A DNA stretch of 64,000 nucleotides from JAJRAN01 sp963827135 (lineage in GTDB: Archaea; Thermoplasmatota; Thermoplasmata; Methanomassiliicoccales; UBA472), in the NCBI GenBank assembly GCA_963827135.1, contig CAWGZX010000005.1, positions 620,001 through 684,000 of the forward strand, given 5' to 3'. The notes beneath the pieces are model-generated. The model was not told the DNA's origin and made no database searches. It was given only the letters and a program-made list of their open reading frames with translations. The position numbers and the translations under genes were made by a program. The stretch's first letter is position 1. Each line of letters opens with the position of its first letter. Shown in pieces: positions 41,201-49,498 of this stretch.

Positions 41201-42229
41201 GCCATAACGATCGGTACGGACCAGAACTCCTACAACCCTGACGATGAGGTCCTGATCTTCGGAAAGGTGACCAATGCTCTCACCGGCGACCCGCTGGCGA
41301 ACGTCAAGGTCGTGGTCATACTGGTGGTAGCCGATACCCAGGCGGATGTCGGCCCCAACATCACAGTATACACCAACGCAAAGGGCGAGTATAGCACCAG
41401 CAGGGCGATACCGTCCAACGCCCCCTCGGACTTCTACGCCGCTTCGGTCGAAGTCCATGTCGGGGACCGCGAGGTGACGCAGTACTCTGCGCCGTTCGAG
41501 GTTGAAGCCCAGGGGGCGGAGACCACGCTTCCGATTTGGATCTGGATCTTGATAATCGTCCTGATCCTATTCGTGATCGTGGTGTTCTCCTTCCTCATGT
41601 ACAGGAAGCTCGGCAGGCTGGTCGAGTGCGGCGAGTGCGGCGCCCTGATCCCGGAGAGCTCGAAGAAGTGCCCCAAGTGCGGCGTGGACTTTGAGACCGG
41701 TACCGCGAAGTGCAGCCAATGCGGCGCATGGATACCCGCGTCATCTACCGAGTGCCCTGAGTGCGGAGTAAAGTTCGTCACAGAGCCCTTGGCAGAGGAG
41801 GAGAGCGAGTACATCCGGAAGATGAGGGAGCAGTACGAGGCCTACGCCAACCCCTACCGCGAGCAGGCCAAGCAGGCCCTGGGCAAGAAGTACAGCGAGA
41901 CTAAGTTCCAGGAGTGGTGGAAGAAGCAGGCCTCCTACATGAGCTTCGAGAAGTGGCTCTCCCAGGAGGAAGAGAAGAGGAAGGCCGCCGGAACGGCATT
42001 CCCCTGCCCCGTCTGTGGAACTCTCAACCCCAGAGGCGCCAACATCTGCAACAAGTGCGGGACCGTCTTCGACAAGGCCATGATGGCCGAGGTTGGAGCG
42101 ACGGCCGCGGAGCCCTCCAAGCCGACCAGGCGCATCGTGAAGAGGCCGGCGGAGAAGAAGGCCGCCCCCAAGAAGGAAGAGGGCGGGGAGCAGCTACCGG
42201 AGCAATCCGAGGAGCCGAAGAACCAGTAG
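35228..42229 (+). CDS. Giant membrane-anchored surface protein with CARDB domains and cytosolic zinc ribbons
   Basis: 2333 residues. In order: a signal peptide (about 1-36, ending SSAEA); a beta-rich region of about 700 residues encoded by A/T-rich DNA; two CARDB Ig-like domains from about 750; two tandem parallel-beta modules (DNA about 38165-38940 and 38985-39770) sharing HRGRIIxM and SGxL/IxxxxA patterns; four more CARDB-like domains; an Ig-like domain; one membrane helix (about 41535-41605); and a cytosolic tail with three zinc ribbons and a charged end. The exterior is likely adhesive or structural. Cytosolic zinc ribbons on such a protein are unusual. The ATG at 35228 is preferred over the GTG at 35219 because of the preceding GGGTGGG. 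Confidence 0.85.
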   Translation: MNSSIKDRIASFAIVWCMVFSLFAGLLVVAPSSAEAALPSFLENGDVIIGSDYTQSTWTLNLNGGTHYMDGNLTIRAGGTVTISNGVFAFTQDCGMDAIPGTADDHIYTLVVEDGGSLILSKANLTTHLNQIFDFPSLGVLVQNGGYLEATDSEFQFPGHIVVDGSTFILRNSAITGKSDISTYCNGGYFPETLFSSSALFSAFSSTILFENSQFVNIYNGTVTSTYNYGYDFASDTGAKNLVTYSLSRHMSSYTSANTAVGPIANLTQDDLKYVRVAPAQTLSIGTIALNGLTFPASGSYTITMFVKYQTDLGYGGTNAISWNYENGGSVATTIVPTDTHIGYLPESNSERIESYSMPSMSSADLRNLNVTFVNNAAIASIYFNKIWFEISFSRDAYRNINFGGSSILTAIDSYLDVDFNNDSNEHNQLNVVDSAKAYLYGVSGNTIEETNPAERVPAYYIEGISEDVIPISKNPLDNTTASLSSLRAVDGSYYTVAQNRVLALENFNIGDITGPLSSVTLRVSVRTAVGYVAGPYVQWGTSWGALKNTSILPFYNGATPDTFNFDLYNVGVKDISALNNLKIRFQNPRLQSVQFDRISLIIETGPAIYVYRWAEIDAIDQQGLPLAGTYVNATLLAGGVEAYYYTPSGIESTPSIEVLSYLGKNSLNYKMTNDSGSVKLPLLSEVLNSTSQQPNMQVLLGYSLLFEYTNISSIVFSGSTPVAFDVYPDISVESQSRNIDFAMPGLFLDKPDLSISAMSVDPIIFYAGDTATISVFVQNAALTGANDVAVNLTDSLSGWALEQNVPFIGPGSTIEVQFVWTAAPSGLHTFVAKADPKSMILEGNENNNDRSLQVNVLANLPELSVVTGDISFTPQPAYSGSSVTTTVVVSNILGRADASDVSVSFYIGDPTTSGQLIGSTTMNVARGTANTTSFTWTPTEIGTYNIFVYVNQGRSPQEYSYTNNLASRAIVVDLLIESTDLVVDDNDVLVFSGTDFNHRGRIIVMEQGTLIISNAKFTVDQDFDNQFQVYVMDSGRIMLEDAEFTSTNSVWMYLNDNAGIWVNDSSLSELVKVKLDGTSSLSIDTSSIGAEIIAPTTSLATLKARDTNFAKDLASFGGSATAMMYSVSIPSMSAKESSIIYHYRSIDVTVTDDANNIIAGAIVQLRWYVNGSVVETSTSGIAGKVSFDALCDVMTSSGIVYYGTFMLNCTYSFIGTTYYADEVPVSLQPYSSPLSFDDPQVTLVLNGVVPLSGWDLIISGTNVVTLEGTAFTHRGRIIIMDSGTLNVKDAGLTISQAFDYEFQIFVKDSGNLVMSGATLSSTKSIWVYASGNSEITISKSTITSAVKISLADGAQMIVRNSTIGSDIVAPSGSLAVLKAYNTTFQATWTAFGGNALAYLYGVNIPALRPIEGAVVLNYRWLEVQVLDGNNYPIPNAVVQMSYYLNGTIFGTLKTGTNGKALFAALCDRIDASNLNFLGNYRLNSTYWYAGVAYETTAPMPVSLPPYSEPMVTQLVPRSLSIPGALPNLDPPLYASSSNPYRGDGVSLTTYVTNNGVVDANNVLVRFMDGSSIITDIVVQKIVPGETATVHTTWAAPYPLGQHNVSVIVDPFNTIKELNENDNTNWTLINVRGIADLYISAGDVTVGPSSPTTNSTTSVTLVVHNSGDVTVNNVNVSFVDIRPSGSQVLLGYRIIASIPGQEGTGSTSLSWVPNIPGIHNLVIRVNVGVPPVIEQTASNNNVTYPVTVLNYADFTPVGVSFRPSSTIFVYDEILVDTAITNFGQSSATNVVVNFWEGAVGTGHLFDTETIAFIGAGQTIEVTGIWDVMPVVGPKIQTRTITIDVNPLRTITETDFNNNRLVQTVDVVDDRPDLMFVGGMNVTSGSNEVNEAVVGERLLLKVTVRNDGYTPAMSVKIRFDAIDEDSFVTNIGTLSRDIDADENISVQLQWIVNVTNGNYTLRCTLDSTFAIDEYSENNNAVTREFVVNPPQPAITIGTDQNSYNPDDEVLIFGKVTNALTGDPLANVKVVVILVVADTQADVGPNITVYTNAKGEYSTSRAIPSNAPSDFYAASVEVHVGDREVTQYSAPFEVEAQGAETTLPIWIWILIIVLILFVIVVFSFLMYRKLGRLVECGECGALIPESSKKCPKCGVDFETGTAKCSQCGAWIPASSTECPECGVKFVTEPLAEEESEYIRKMREQYEAYANPYREQAKQALGKKYSETKFQEWWKKQASYMSFEKWLSQEEEKRKAAGTAFPCPVCGTLNPRGANICNKCGTVFDKAMMAEVGATAAEPSKPTRRIVKRPAEKKAAPKKEEGGEQLPEQSEEPKNQ

Positions 42230-42261
42230 TCGGAACAAACCTTCCTGAAACCCCTTCAGAT

Positions 42262-42283
42262 CCTTACTTTTTCATTCCTTTTC
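42262..42283 (+). terminator. T-rich terminator after the surface protein
   Basis: T-runs (ACTTTTTC and CCTTTTC) about 35-50 bases after the stop codon. Confidence 0.35.
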
Positions 42284-42368
42284 GATAAAGCATTTGCTCG
42301 AAAACCAGAATTCGATGATTTGGCCTGGAGTATCGTGTGAGAACAGGGCTATATCGAGGGATTTTAGG

Positions 42369-42707
42369 TCATTTCTCGGAGAAGTCATCGAAGAAGACGG
42401 CGTCGAAATCCTGGACCTTCCCGTCCTTGACCTTTACCCCTTCCGAGGCCAACATGGCGATCTTCTTCTTGATGTTCTCCTCCGCCGAGCCGGAATACCC
42501 TCCGATCCCCCCATCGGATCTGACCACCCTGTGGCAAGGGACGCGGGGGGCGTTCGGGTTGCCTCTCATGATCGCACCTACAAGCCTGGAAGCCTTTGGT
42601 ATCCCCGCCGCCTTGGCCAAAGCGCCATAGGTGGTGACCCTCCCCAGAGGAACCTGCATCAGTTGCTCGTAGACTCGCTCCGCCGTTCTAGAAGACTCTA
42701 TGCCCAT
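42369..42707 (-). CDS. ogt: Methylated-DNA-protein cysteine methyltransferase (MGMT/Ogt type)
   Basis: A 112-residue protein carrying only the catalytic half of the family: VPLGRVTTYGALAKAAG, RGNPNAPRVPCHRVV with the alkyl-accepting cysteine in PCHR, and GGIGGYSG. The cysteine is intact, so it is a repair enzyme rather than an alkyltransferase-like protein with Trp in its place. The frame can start at a GTG at 42773 overlapping the upstream pilus ATPase stop, but the ATG at 42707 follows a GGGGAT site and matches the family N-terminus. Confidence 0.92.
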   Translation of the reverse strand: MGIESSRTAERVYEQLMQVPLGRVTTYGALAKAAGIPKASRLVGAIMRGNPNAPRVPCHRVVRSDGGIGGYSGSAEENIKKKIAMLASEGVKVKDGKVQDFDAVFFDDFSEK

Positions 42708-42769
42708 GAGAATCCCCGATAATCCAACCAAATGACCGAAGATAAAGCCTTGGTTGAGGTGGTCGAAAA

Positions 42770-44449
42770 TCACCCTAGGGCATGGAGCTTTTCCTTAATC
42801 TCCTTGCCGACTTTATCCGGGTCCTTATAGTAGGCAGAGATGATCCCGGCGACCTGACGATAGTTATCGAACCCCGACCTCTTCATGAAATCGAGGATGT
42901 CCACTCGGCGCTTGACCTCTCGTTCCATCTCCCTGGGAGACCAATTGCGGATAGTGCGGACCTTCTCATAGACATACGAGTGACCGGAGTAGTTGAATGT
43001 GTCATCGGCCGGGTTCCAGCTGAAAACGGAGTTAGTGATCAGCTCCCCGGTCTCCGGATCCATGCCCACGATCTCGGTGAGGGACTTGACCCTCCTGGTC
43101 ATCTTCGTGCCGACCTTGACCTGGGCTTGCAGGAGCACGATGTCCAACGCGGTCATCAGGGCGCGGGGCAGGTTGATCGGGTCATTCTCCATCCTGTGGA
43201 CCATAGCCTGCACATCCTCGGCGTGGAAAGTCGAATAGGAGGTCTTACCGGTAGCCATGGCCTGGAAGACAACGTAAGCTTCCTTTCCACGGACCTCACC
43301 AACCATCAGATAATCCGGCCTTTGCCGTAAGGCGGCGGTGAGCAGCTCGAACATGTCGATGCTCCCTCCGGACGAGGAGCTCATGCCCCCGAAACCCTCC
43401 CTAGTCACTGATGGTATCCAGTTCTCATGCGGGAGATTAAGCTCCCTGGTATCTTCGATGCTGATAATCTTCATCTGCGGGGGGATGAACAATAGAACGG
43501 CATTCAGAGTGGTGGTCTTGCCCGATGCCGTGCCTCCGCAGACCATCATGGAACTCCCGTACTCCGTGGCAGTCCACAGATAGGCCATCATGTCAGTGCT
43601 CATGGTCTTGAACTTGAGCAGATCGATGGGCGTGAATGGGTTCTCCTTGAACCTTCGGACGGTGAAGCTGGATCCTCTCGTTGTCACATGCTTGCCTAAG
43701 GTGGCGTTCAGCCTAGAGCCGTCCGGGATGGTGGCGTCCAATATGGGGTCAGCGACCGAGATGTGCTTGCCGCACTTCTGGGCCAGCCACACTACGAAGG
43801 AATCCAGTTCCAGCTCCTTCTCGAACCGGATGTTAGAGCGGATGGAACCATATTTGCGGTGGAATATGAACAAGGGCACATTGATGCCGTCGCAGGAGCA
43901 GTCCTCGACGTAAGGGTCGGTCATCATCACGTCGATGACCCCATAGCCGATGAAGTCCCTCCTGAGGTAGTAAGCGATCCTCTCCTTGGAGATGGGGTTA
44001 AGGCTGACCTTCATCTCCCTCATCAGAGTGTCCGTTCCGCTGCGCAGGATGGCCTCCTTTTCCTTCGGGTCGTCCACGTCAGCAAAGTTTAAAGTTAGTA
44101 TAAGGGCGCGCTTTATCATGTCCAGCAGGTCCCTCTCATCGTCGGTCAAAGTCGGCTCGATCACCTCATAGAGGTATTCAGAGGCGGTGTTGTCGAACTT
44201 TATGCGGACGAAGGTGTAGGGTGGGGCTGTTTCGATCAGCTCCACCTCATCGATGGTATTGTCATCGATGCGAGGGATCTCGGTGATAACCGCAGAATCC
44301 CCGGAGTCTATCCTCAAGGGGATGAGCACCTTCATTGGTTTGGCCTTGATCTTCATGAGAAGTTTGAGGTAACCGTCGGTCAAGCCTCCTCCTCTCTTGC
44401 CCTCCTGGATTGGCTCAGGAGCATCTTGGGGTCCGCTTGCGGTCGCCAT
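42770..44449 (-). CDS. Tad/GspE-type secretion ATPase, second copy
   Basis: About 559 residues. The N-terminal domain ends near RRDFIGYGVIDVMM and the catalytic domain has VEDCSCDG, Walker A GGTASGKTTTLN, an ISIEDTRELNLPHENWIP Asp/Glu box, and Walker B LMVGEVRGKEAYVVFQAMATG with the TFHAE histidine box. It is a hexameric motor of type IV pilus or Tad systems. It is a paralogue of the ATPase at 46401-48161 and the last pilus gene of the unit. The ATG at 44449 is 4 bases after the preceding gene. Confidence 0.93.
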   Translation of the reverse strand: MATASGPQDAPEPIQEGKRGGGLTDGYLKLLMKIKAKPMKVLIPLRIDSGDSAVITEIPRIDDNTIDEVELIETAPPYTFVRIKFDNTASEYLYEVIEPTLTDDERDLLDMIKRALILTLNFADVDDPKEKEAILRSGTDTLMREMKVSLNPISKERIAYYLRRDFIGYGVIDVMMTDPYVEDCSCDGINVPLFIFHRKYGSIRSNIRFEKELELDSFVVWLAQKCGKHISVADPILDATIPDGSRLNATLGKHVTTRGSSFTVRRFKENPFTPIDLLKFKTMSTDMMAYLWTATEYGSSMMVCGGTASGKTTTLNAVLLFIPPQMKIISIEDTRELNLPHENWIPSVTREGFGGMSSSSGGSIDMFELLTAALRQRPDYLMVGEVRGKEAYVVFQAMATGKTSYSTFHAEDVQAMVHRMENDPINLPRALMTALDIVLLQAQVKVGTKMTRRVKSLTEIVGMDPETGELITNSVFSWNPADDTFNYSGHSYVYEKVRTIRNWSPREMEREVKRRVDILDFMKRSGFDNYRQVAGIISAYYKDPDKVGKEIKEKLHALG

Positions 44450-44453
44450 TTCT

Positions 44454-45370
44454 TCACCCCGCAATCAATCTGGTGCCTATCAGGCCTATCAGGAGCATTA
44501 TGAAGCTATGCCTCATGCCGTTCGCTATCCGTCCGTCCTGCAGAACGCCAGCTAGGATGCCGTCTCCGAAGGCGTGGATCACGACGGATACGATGAATAT
44601 CAGCTGGACGGTGGGTATGACATCTGTCTGGATGGTAGCGGGCATGTTTGTGATCCCGCCGCCTGTGCGCCCTCGGCCACCGAGGCGCCAGCCTCCTCCA
44701 TCTTCGGGAGGAAGGTAGAGTTGAGGATGAAGATGGTAGCTAGGAATACCATGAAGGCCACGTAAATGACAACGGTATAGGTGGCCATGGAGATCTTGCG
44801 CTCCTCCTCGGCGAGCATGACCTCTCTGGCGTCATGCGCGACCATAGTGAGCACGTCCGCCACGTTGCCCCCCGCGTCGTTGGCCTTGACGATAATGGAC
44901 ATCATTCTGTTGGTGAGTGGAGTGTTGACCCTCTCCGAGAAGAGGCGCATGGCCTCCCCTGCTGGTACGCCCCAGTCGATTTGGGCGGCCATCCGTCGGA
45001 TCTCAGGGGTCAGACTCCCGTAACGACCACGGGAGGCGACCTTGACCGCCTCGGCCAGGGTCATGCCGAACCTGCCCGCCTCGGCCACATCGCGCAGGAA
45101 GTCCGGGAGGCGGGACTCGATCTCCTTGATCTTCTTGTGCTTGCTCGTCGCATAGAATCCGTAGGGCCCGCATATCGCCATCAGCCCTAATGCGACATAG
45201 TCGATCCAAAGGAGCCCAGTATCGATGCCACCAATATAATCCAAGAAGGCCATGGCGAATAGGATGATGGCCACTATGATGCCGATGTATAGGAGGAGCT
45301 TGCTATAGTCCTGCTGCCTTTTCGTTATCTCCTTCATGTCCAATAGTTCTTCGTTCTTTGCCATGGGCAT
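44454..45370 (-). CDS. TadC/FlaJ-like pilus platform protein, frameshifted
   Basis: The first frame encodes two N-terminal membrane helices, the conserved T2SSF cytosolic domain (LPDFLRDVAEAGRFGMTLAE and LTNRMMSIIVKANDAGG) and a third helix. The family sequence then continues in another frame from about 44670 (TNMPATIQTDVIPT), giving the last helices and a stop at 44454. Adding back one base at the GGCGGCGGGATC stretch restores about 305 residues. It would form the inner-membrane platform together with the adjacent TadB-like protein. The start may be ATG 45370 or GTG 45373. Confidence 0.85.
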
Positions 45371-45373
45371 CAC

Positions 45374-46411
45374 CTACATTGAGGCCTCCTTCGTGGAGTT
45401 CCAGATAAAGAATATGAACCCGAACTGGGAGATCGGGACCATGAAGAGGACCACCAACCACAGGAGCAGGACCGTGAAATCCGCATTCCCTCCGCCTCCC
45501 GGGACGATGGCCATGATGGCCATGATAACGATTAGGAACAGGGGGAAGGCCACGACCACGGTCACGAAGGACTCGGCCATGAGTCCGAGGCTCTCCAGCT
45601 GCGAGTGCATGTCCAGCTTCGATTCCTTCTCGAACTGCTCGGCCTTCTGCAGGAAGTAAGGCTTGAGCTGACCGCCCGAGGTGGAGGTCGTTACCACTCC
45701 TTGCAGGAATTCTTGGAATTTAGTGGACGGCGTCCTTTGCGCCGCCTTGCTTATGGCCGTGAGGATATCGATTCCCAGGAGCTCAGTGTCACGGGTGATC
45801 CACTCGGCTTCGTTCTTTATTTCGCCGTAGATCTCCTGCCTGGAAAGTTCCTTGAAGATGACGTCCACGTTCACGTCGGCCGAGGCCATGGCGGAGATGA
45901 AGCTCATGGTGGGGCCGATGCGCTTGTTGATGTCCCGGGCCCGGGTCTTTGCCTTGCTCCCTGGTTGCGAGACCAATACGACGTAGGTCAGCAAGGGTGG
46001 GATTACTATGATCAGTAGCGTGACTAGTAATGTTAAGGATAGGTCGAGCCCCAAGAAGGCCACCAATGCCGCTCCCAAGGTTATGGCAGCGACGATAGAA
46101 ATTATTATCATGATAATTGTCGACATCCAGACATAGGCGGTGAACTCCACCGGCCGCATGCGCATGTGCGCCTGCAACAGGGAGAGCTCCAGCTTGGGAT
46201 TGGGCTTGGAACGGACGCTAGCCGCCCCGCCCATGGTCTTCCAGCAGAACTCCTGGTATGTGGTGAGCTTGACGTACTCGGGGATGGTGCCCTCGGATAG
46301 CCTGACCAGGTGCGGCCCCATCTTCGCGGCCTCATCCGACCCCTTGGTCTTCATGTACTTCTTCTTGGACGTGTCCAGTCGGGCGAAGATATCAGAGACT
46401 TCAGGCGGCAA
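45374..46411 (-). CDS. TadB/FlaJ-like pilus platform protein
   Basis: A 345-residue T2SSF family protein: a charged N-terminus, two strongly hydrophobic segments at about 95-150, a cytosolic helical domain (GPTMSFISAMASADVNVDVIF, then a STKFQEFLQGVVTTSTSGG stretch) and two C-terminal membrane helices. It starts with TTG at 46411 behind a GGGAGGT site and overlaps the upstream ATPase stop by 11 bases. Two separate platform genes, as here, are typical of Tad and archaeal Epd pili. Most archaeal type IV pili and archaella have a single FlaJ. Confidence 0.9.
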   Translation of the reverse strand: MPPEVSDIFARLDTSKKKYMKTKGSDEAAKMGPHLVRLSEGTIPEYVKLTTYQEFCWKTMGGAASVRSKPNPKLELSLLQAHMRMRPVEFTAYVWMSTIIMIIISIVAAITLGAALVAFLGLDLSLTLLVTLLIIVIPPLLTYVVLVSQPGSKAKTRARDINKRIGPTMSFISAMASADVNVDVIFKELSRQEIYGEIKNEAEWITRDTELLGIDILTAISKAAQRTPSTKFQEFLQGVVTTSTSGGQLKPYFLQKAEQFEKESKLDMHSQLESLGLMAESFVTVVVAFPLFLIVIMAIMAIVPGGGGNADFTVLLLWLVVLFMVPISQFGFIFFIWNSTKEASM

Positions 46412-48161
46412 CTTCCAGACCTCCCTCTTTCATTTCCCTGCGCACGCGCTCCACCGTCTTGTCCGGCTCCTTGTAGTACTGATTGATGAGCGCCCAGATC
46501 TTGGTATGATCGGTGACGTCCTTGAAGACCATGTAGCGCACGATGTCAATGCGACGACTGAACTCCGTCATCATCTGTTCGTGCGTCATCGATTTCATCT
46601 CCATGATCTTGTCGAAAAGGAACGAATGCCCCTTGTAGAGGAACTTATCCATGGCAGGATCCCATTCGTAGACGGTGTTGGTTATCAGTTCGTTGGTCTC
46701 GGGCTCGAAGCCGACGATCTCAATGACCTGCTTGATCCTCCTAACCATCTCCGTACCGACGCGCACCTGCGACTGGATAAGGACGTTGCGCAAAGCGGTC
46801 AGCAGTATCCTAGGGCAGTTGATAGGCGGGTTCTCCAGCCTGTTGACCATGCTCTTTACCGAGTCAGCGTGCATAGTCGAGTAGGTGGTATGGCCAGTGG
46901 CCATCGCTTGGAACATGATGTATGTCTCCTTGCCTCGGACCTCGCCGACGACTATGTAGTTGGGGCGCTGCCTCAGCGCAGCGCGTACCAGGTCGTACAT
47001 ATCGATCTCGCCCGCTGCCTTGCCTCCCGCCTCCTTCTCGCCGATCCCTGAACGCGTGGTGCCAGGTATCCAGTTCTCATGGGGCATGTTGATCTCGCGG
47101 GTGTCCTCCATGGTGACTATCTTGGCCCCGGGAGGGATGAAGAGCACGATCGAGTTCAGCGTGGAGGTCTTTCCCGATGCGGTACCTCCGCAGATGATGG
47201 ACGATTCGCCATTCTCAACGCCCAGCCAGAAGTACGCAATCATCTCTGGGCTTGCCGTCCCGTATTTTATCATGGCCACGGGGGTGAAAGGCTTGTTCTT
47301 GAACCTTCGGATCGTGAAGGTCCCGCCATGGCTGGTGACCTCGCGCGAGTAGGTGGCCTGTAGACGGTGGCCTTCCGGGGTCGATCCATCCAGTATGGGA
47401 CTGGACACGGAGATCTGCTTACCGCAGCGCTGGGCCAGTGCCACAATGAAGGAGTTCAAGGTCTCGTCATCCTCGAACCTGATCTGGGTCCTGATGTTCT
47501 CCCATTTGGTGTGGACGATGAAAATAGGGACTCCAGCACCATCGCAAGAGATGTCCTCGACGTTATCGTCCTTTATGAGCGCATCGATCGGGCCATAGCC
47601 CACGAAATCGCGGATGATGTAGTAGGCGATCTTCTTCTTTGATAGCTGGTTGACGTGCATCCCACGGGTCTCTAAGAAGGAGTCGACGGCCTCTCGGAGA
47701 TAGCGGTCCTTGTCGAAGGTGGTCAGTTTCTCCCATTCATAGCCCAACGTCTTCTCCAGGGTGTCCTTGACAAGGCGAAGGAGGTTGCCTTCCTCCTCGT
47801 TCAGTCTGGGCTCCATGGTCTCCAACAGATACTCCGAGTTACTGCTGTTGAAGGTCACCCGGATGTAGCTGTACGGTTCGAGGATCGGATATACGTCCAC
47901 GACCTCGATGTTAGGGTCCTCGATGTCAGGGATCTCGGTAACTTCGGAACCTTTGCCCTTGGACCACTCGATCCTTTCCTTGATCTGACCAGCGGGCAAC
48001 CTCACGATGCTACCCTTATTGGGCGCAATCCGACGCAGGAACTTGTAATACGAGTCGCGAGTTTTATGGGGGCGAGAATCCACGACCTCCGGTATCGGTT
48101 CTGGTGCCGCTTGCGAGGTCCCCGCGCCGATGTCCCTAGTGATCTTCTTCATCTTTCCCAT
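46401..48161 (-). CDS. Tad/GspE-type secretion ATPase, first copy
   Basis: A 586-residue motor ATPase. It has IRDFVGYGPIDALI, ISCDGAG, Walker A GGTASGKTSTLN, VTMEDTREINMPHENWIPG, Walker B VVGEVRGKETYIMFQAMATGH and the TMHADSV His box. It is colinear with the second ATPase (42770-44449) along nearly the whole length, so the two come from a duplication. It follows the pilin-like gene by 6 bases. With two ATPases and two platform proteins, one ATPase may drive assembly and the other retraction or a second substrate (inference). Confidence 0.93.
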   Translation of the reverse strand: MGKMKKITRDIGAGTSQAAPEPIPEVVDSRPHKTRDSYYKFLRRIAPNKGSIVRLPAGQIKERIEWSKGKGSEVTEIPDIEDPNIEVVDVYPILEPYSYIRVTFNSSNSEYLLETMEPRLNEEEGNLLRLVKDTLEKTLGYEWEKLTTFDKDRYLREAVDSFLETRGMHVNQLSKKKIAYYIIRDFVGYGPIDALIKDDNVEDISCDGAGVPIFIVHTKWENIRTQIRFEDDETLNSFIVALAQRCGKQISVSSPILDGSTPEGHRLQATYSREVTSHGGTFTIRRFKNKPFTPVAMIKYGTASPEMIAYFWLGVENGESSIICGGTASGKTSTLNSIVLFIPPGAKIVTMEDTREINMPHENWIPGTTRSGIGEKEAGGKAAGEIDMYDLVRAALRQRPNYIVVGEVRGKETYIMFQAMATGHTTYSTMHADSVKSMVNRLENPPINCPRILLTALRNVLIQSQVRVGTEMVRRIKQVIEIVGFEPETNELITNTVYEWDPAMDKFLYKGHSFLFDKIMEMKSMTHEQMMTEFSRRIDIVRYMVFKDVTDHTKIWALINQYYKEPDKTVERVRREMKEGGLEVAA

Positions 48162-48167
48162 CCTCGC

Positions 48168-49144
48168 TCACGCTACCTCAGAAGAGATTTGGGTTATGGC
48201 CTTGCTGAAGGTGAAGCTGTACGCATTAAGCACAGTCAACGTCACCGTATAGGTGCCCGCGTTAGGCGGCAGCAATACATAATCCGAATTGTTCACCAGG
48301 TTGTTATCCGGGGTCGTCAGGTATTGCAGTAGATAGCTATACCAGGCCAGGTAGTTCGAGGTTTTGAAGGTTAATGTTATGGGCATCTTGGCGTCACGTC
48401 CCCAGAATAATTGCCATTCAGATATGTCTGAGCATCCAGGTAGATCAGGTCAATGTTCAATCCCACGTTGGAAGTCCCTGCCTGGTTGGATGTCTTGCCC
48501 ACGAAGTCGACCTGCACGAAGCTAAGGTTGACCCAAGGAGAGGAGACCGACGGCTTCGTCAATTCCAGGCTGGGGTAAGCCTTCACGATCTGTCCATCAT
48601 CCTGGCGTATCACGATAGCGCCGTTCTCATAGGTGACGATCTGCTGGGCATAGTAACGGTTCGGGGCATAGAATTGAACCATGCCTCCACCGACCTGATC
48701 GTAGTGGTACTGTTTTCCTCCTGCGACCAAATGATAATCGAATGCGACCTCAGTGTTGTTATTTCCTGAGGAATAGGGTTGATAGCTTAGTAAGCCCGCG
48801 GTCGGAGAAGCGAACACTGGGATGCCATCCGCCCCCAGGTCGATCGTCTGGTACATGGTGATTTCCGTCATTCCATTGGAGTTTGCGGCGTTCAGAGATA
48901 GAATGTCTATCTTGCCCTTCATCTCCCCGAACTGGTTGATCACCGTGTTCATGTGGTTCCTTTCGTTGTCCAGCATCCAAACAGGTATGTAGGAATTAGT
49001 GAACAAGGTCAGAAAGGTCAAGAACACGAGAAGCGCCATTATCGTTCCAACAGTAGACGCTACTCCTCTCTCATCGCGGTCCCGCTTCCGGAAACGGCGG
49101 ACTTGCGTAGGTTTGCACACGCTTCGCTTGGGGCGCTCGAGCAT
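48168..49144 (-). CDS. Archaeal pilin-like protein with class III-type signal, frameshifted
   Basis: The first frame (49144-48377) has a basic, glycine-ended leader (RDERG) followed by VASTVGTIMALLVFLTFLT, the prepilin signal pattern cut before the hydrophobic helix, then a beta-rich, Asn/Ser/Tyr-rich ectodomain. It stops soon after YSGDVTP, while a second frame continues KMPITLTFKTSNYLAW to a stop at 48168 with matching composition. One added base near 48383-48390 fuses them into about 325 residues. The second part could also be a separate 72-residue gene, but it lacks its own signal. It heads the pilus operon. Confidence 0.7.
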
Positions 49145-49195
49145 TTGGAATCCAGTCCCCCATCCAGTCTGGTGTGATTAAGAGGACTTCGTATC

Positions 49196-49207
49196 TATAT
49201 AAACGTA
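49196..49207 (-). promoter_or_regulatory. TATA box for the pilus operon
   Basis: On the minus strand this reads CGTTTATATAGA, about 55 bases upstream of the pilin-like gene start. The rest of the 210-base gap to tRNA-Phe shows only the tRNA promoter. Confidence 0.45.
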
Positions 49208-49320
49208 ATGCTGCCAGTATCATCTGGAAGACAGGTCGCTGAGAGGTCGGAAAGACCCCAAAGAAGGCTTCAATGCCGACCTATACTACCGAGCACCTAT
49301 ATCCGGACGGCGTTGGGAAC

Positions 49321-49328
49321 ATTTATAA
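49321..49328 (+). promoter_or_regulatory. TATA box for tRNA-Phe
   Basis: ATTTATAA, about 30 bases before the tRNA 5' end. Confidence 0.5.
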
Positions 49329-49355
49329 CGGCCTTCCCCTTTTTCCGGTAAGTCC

Positions 49356-49428
49356 GCCGCAGTAACTCAGTTGGGAGAGTGCAAGACTGAAGATCTTGAA
49401 GTCGCTGGTTCGAGTCCGGCCTGCGGCA
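49356..49428 (+). tRNA. tRNA-Phe (GAA)
   Basis: Acceptor GCCGCAG/CTGCGGC, D arm ACTC...GAGT, anticodon arm CAAGA-CTGAAGA-TCTTG giving GAA, and T arm GCTGG-TTCGAGT-CCGGC with discriminator A. It has no intron. The CCA end is not encoded, unlike in the tRNA-Thr of this window. Confidence 0.95.
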
Positions 49429-49498
49429 CTCCATTTCTAACATCCTATTTCAGCAAAATTCTATTACCCGCCCCTATGATGGGGTAGCAGGCGGGACA

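Noticed and set aside
48168..48386. Independent 72-residue gene downstream of the pilin-like gene
   Set aside because: It lacks a signal, overlaps the previous frame and continues its composition. A one-base frameshift in the pilin-like gene explains it better.
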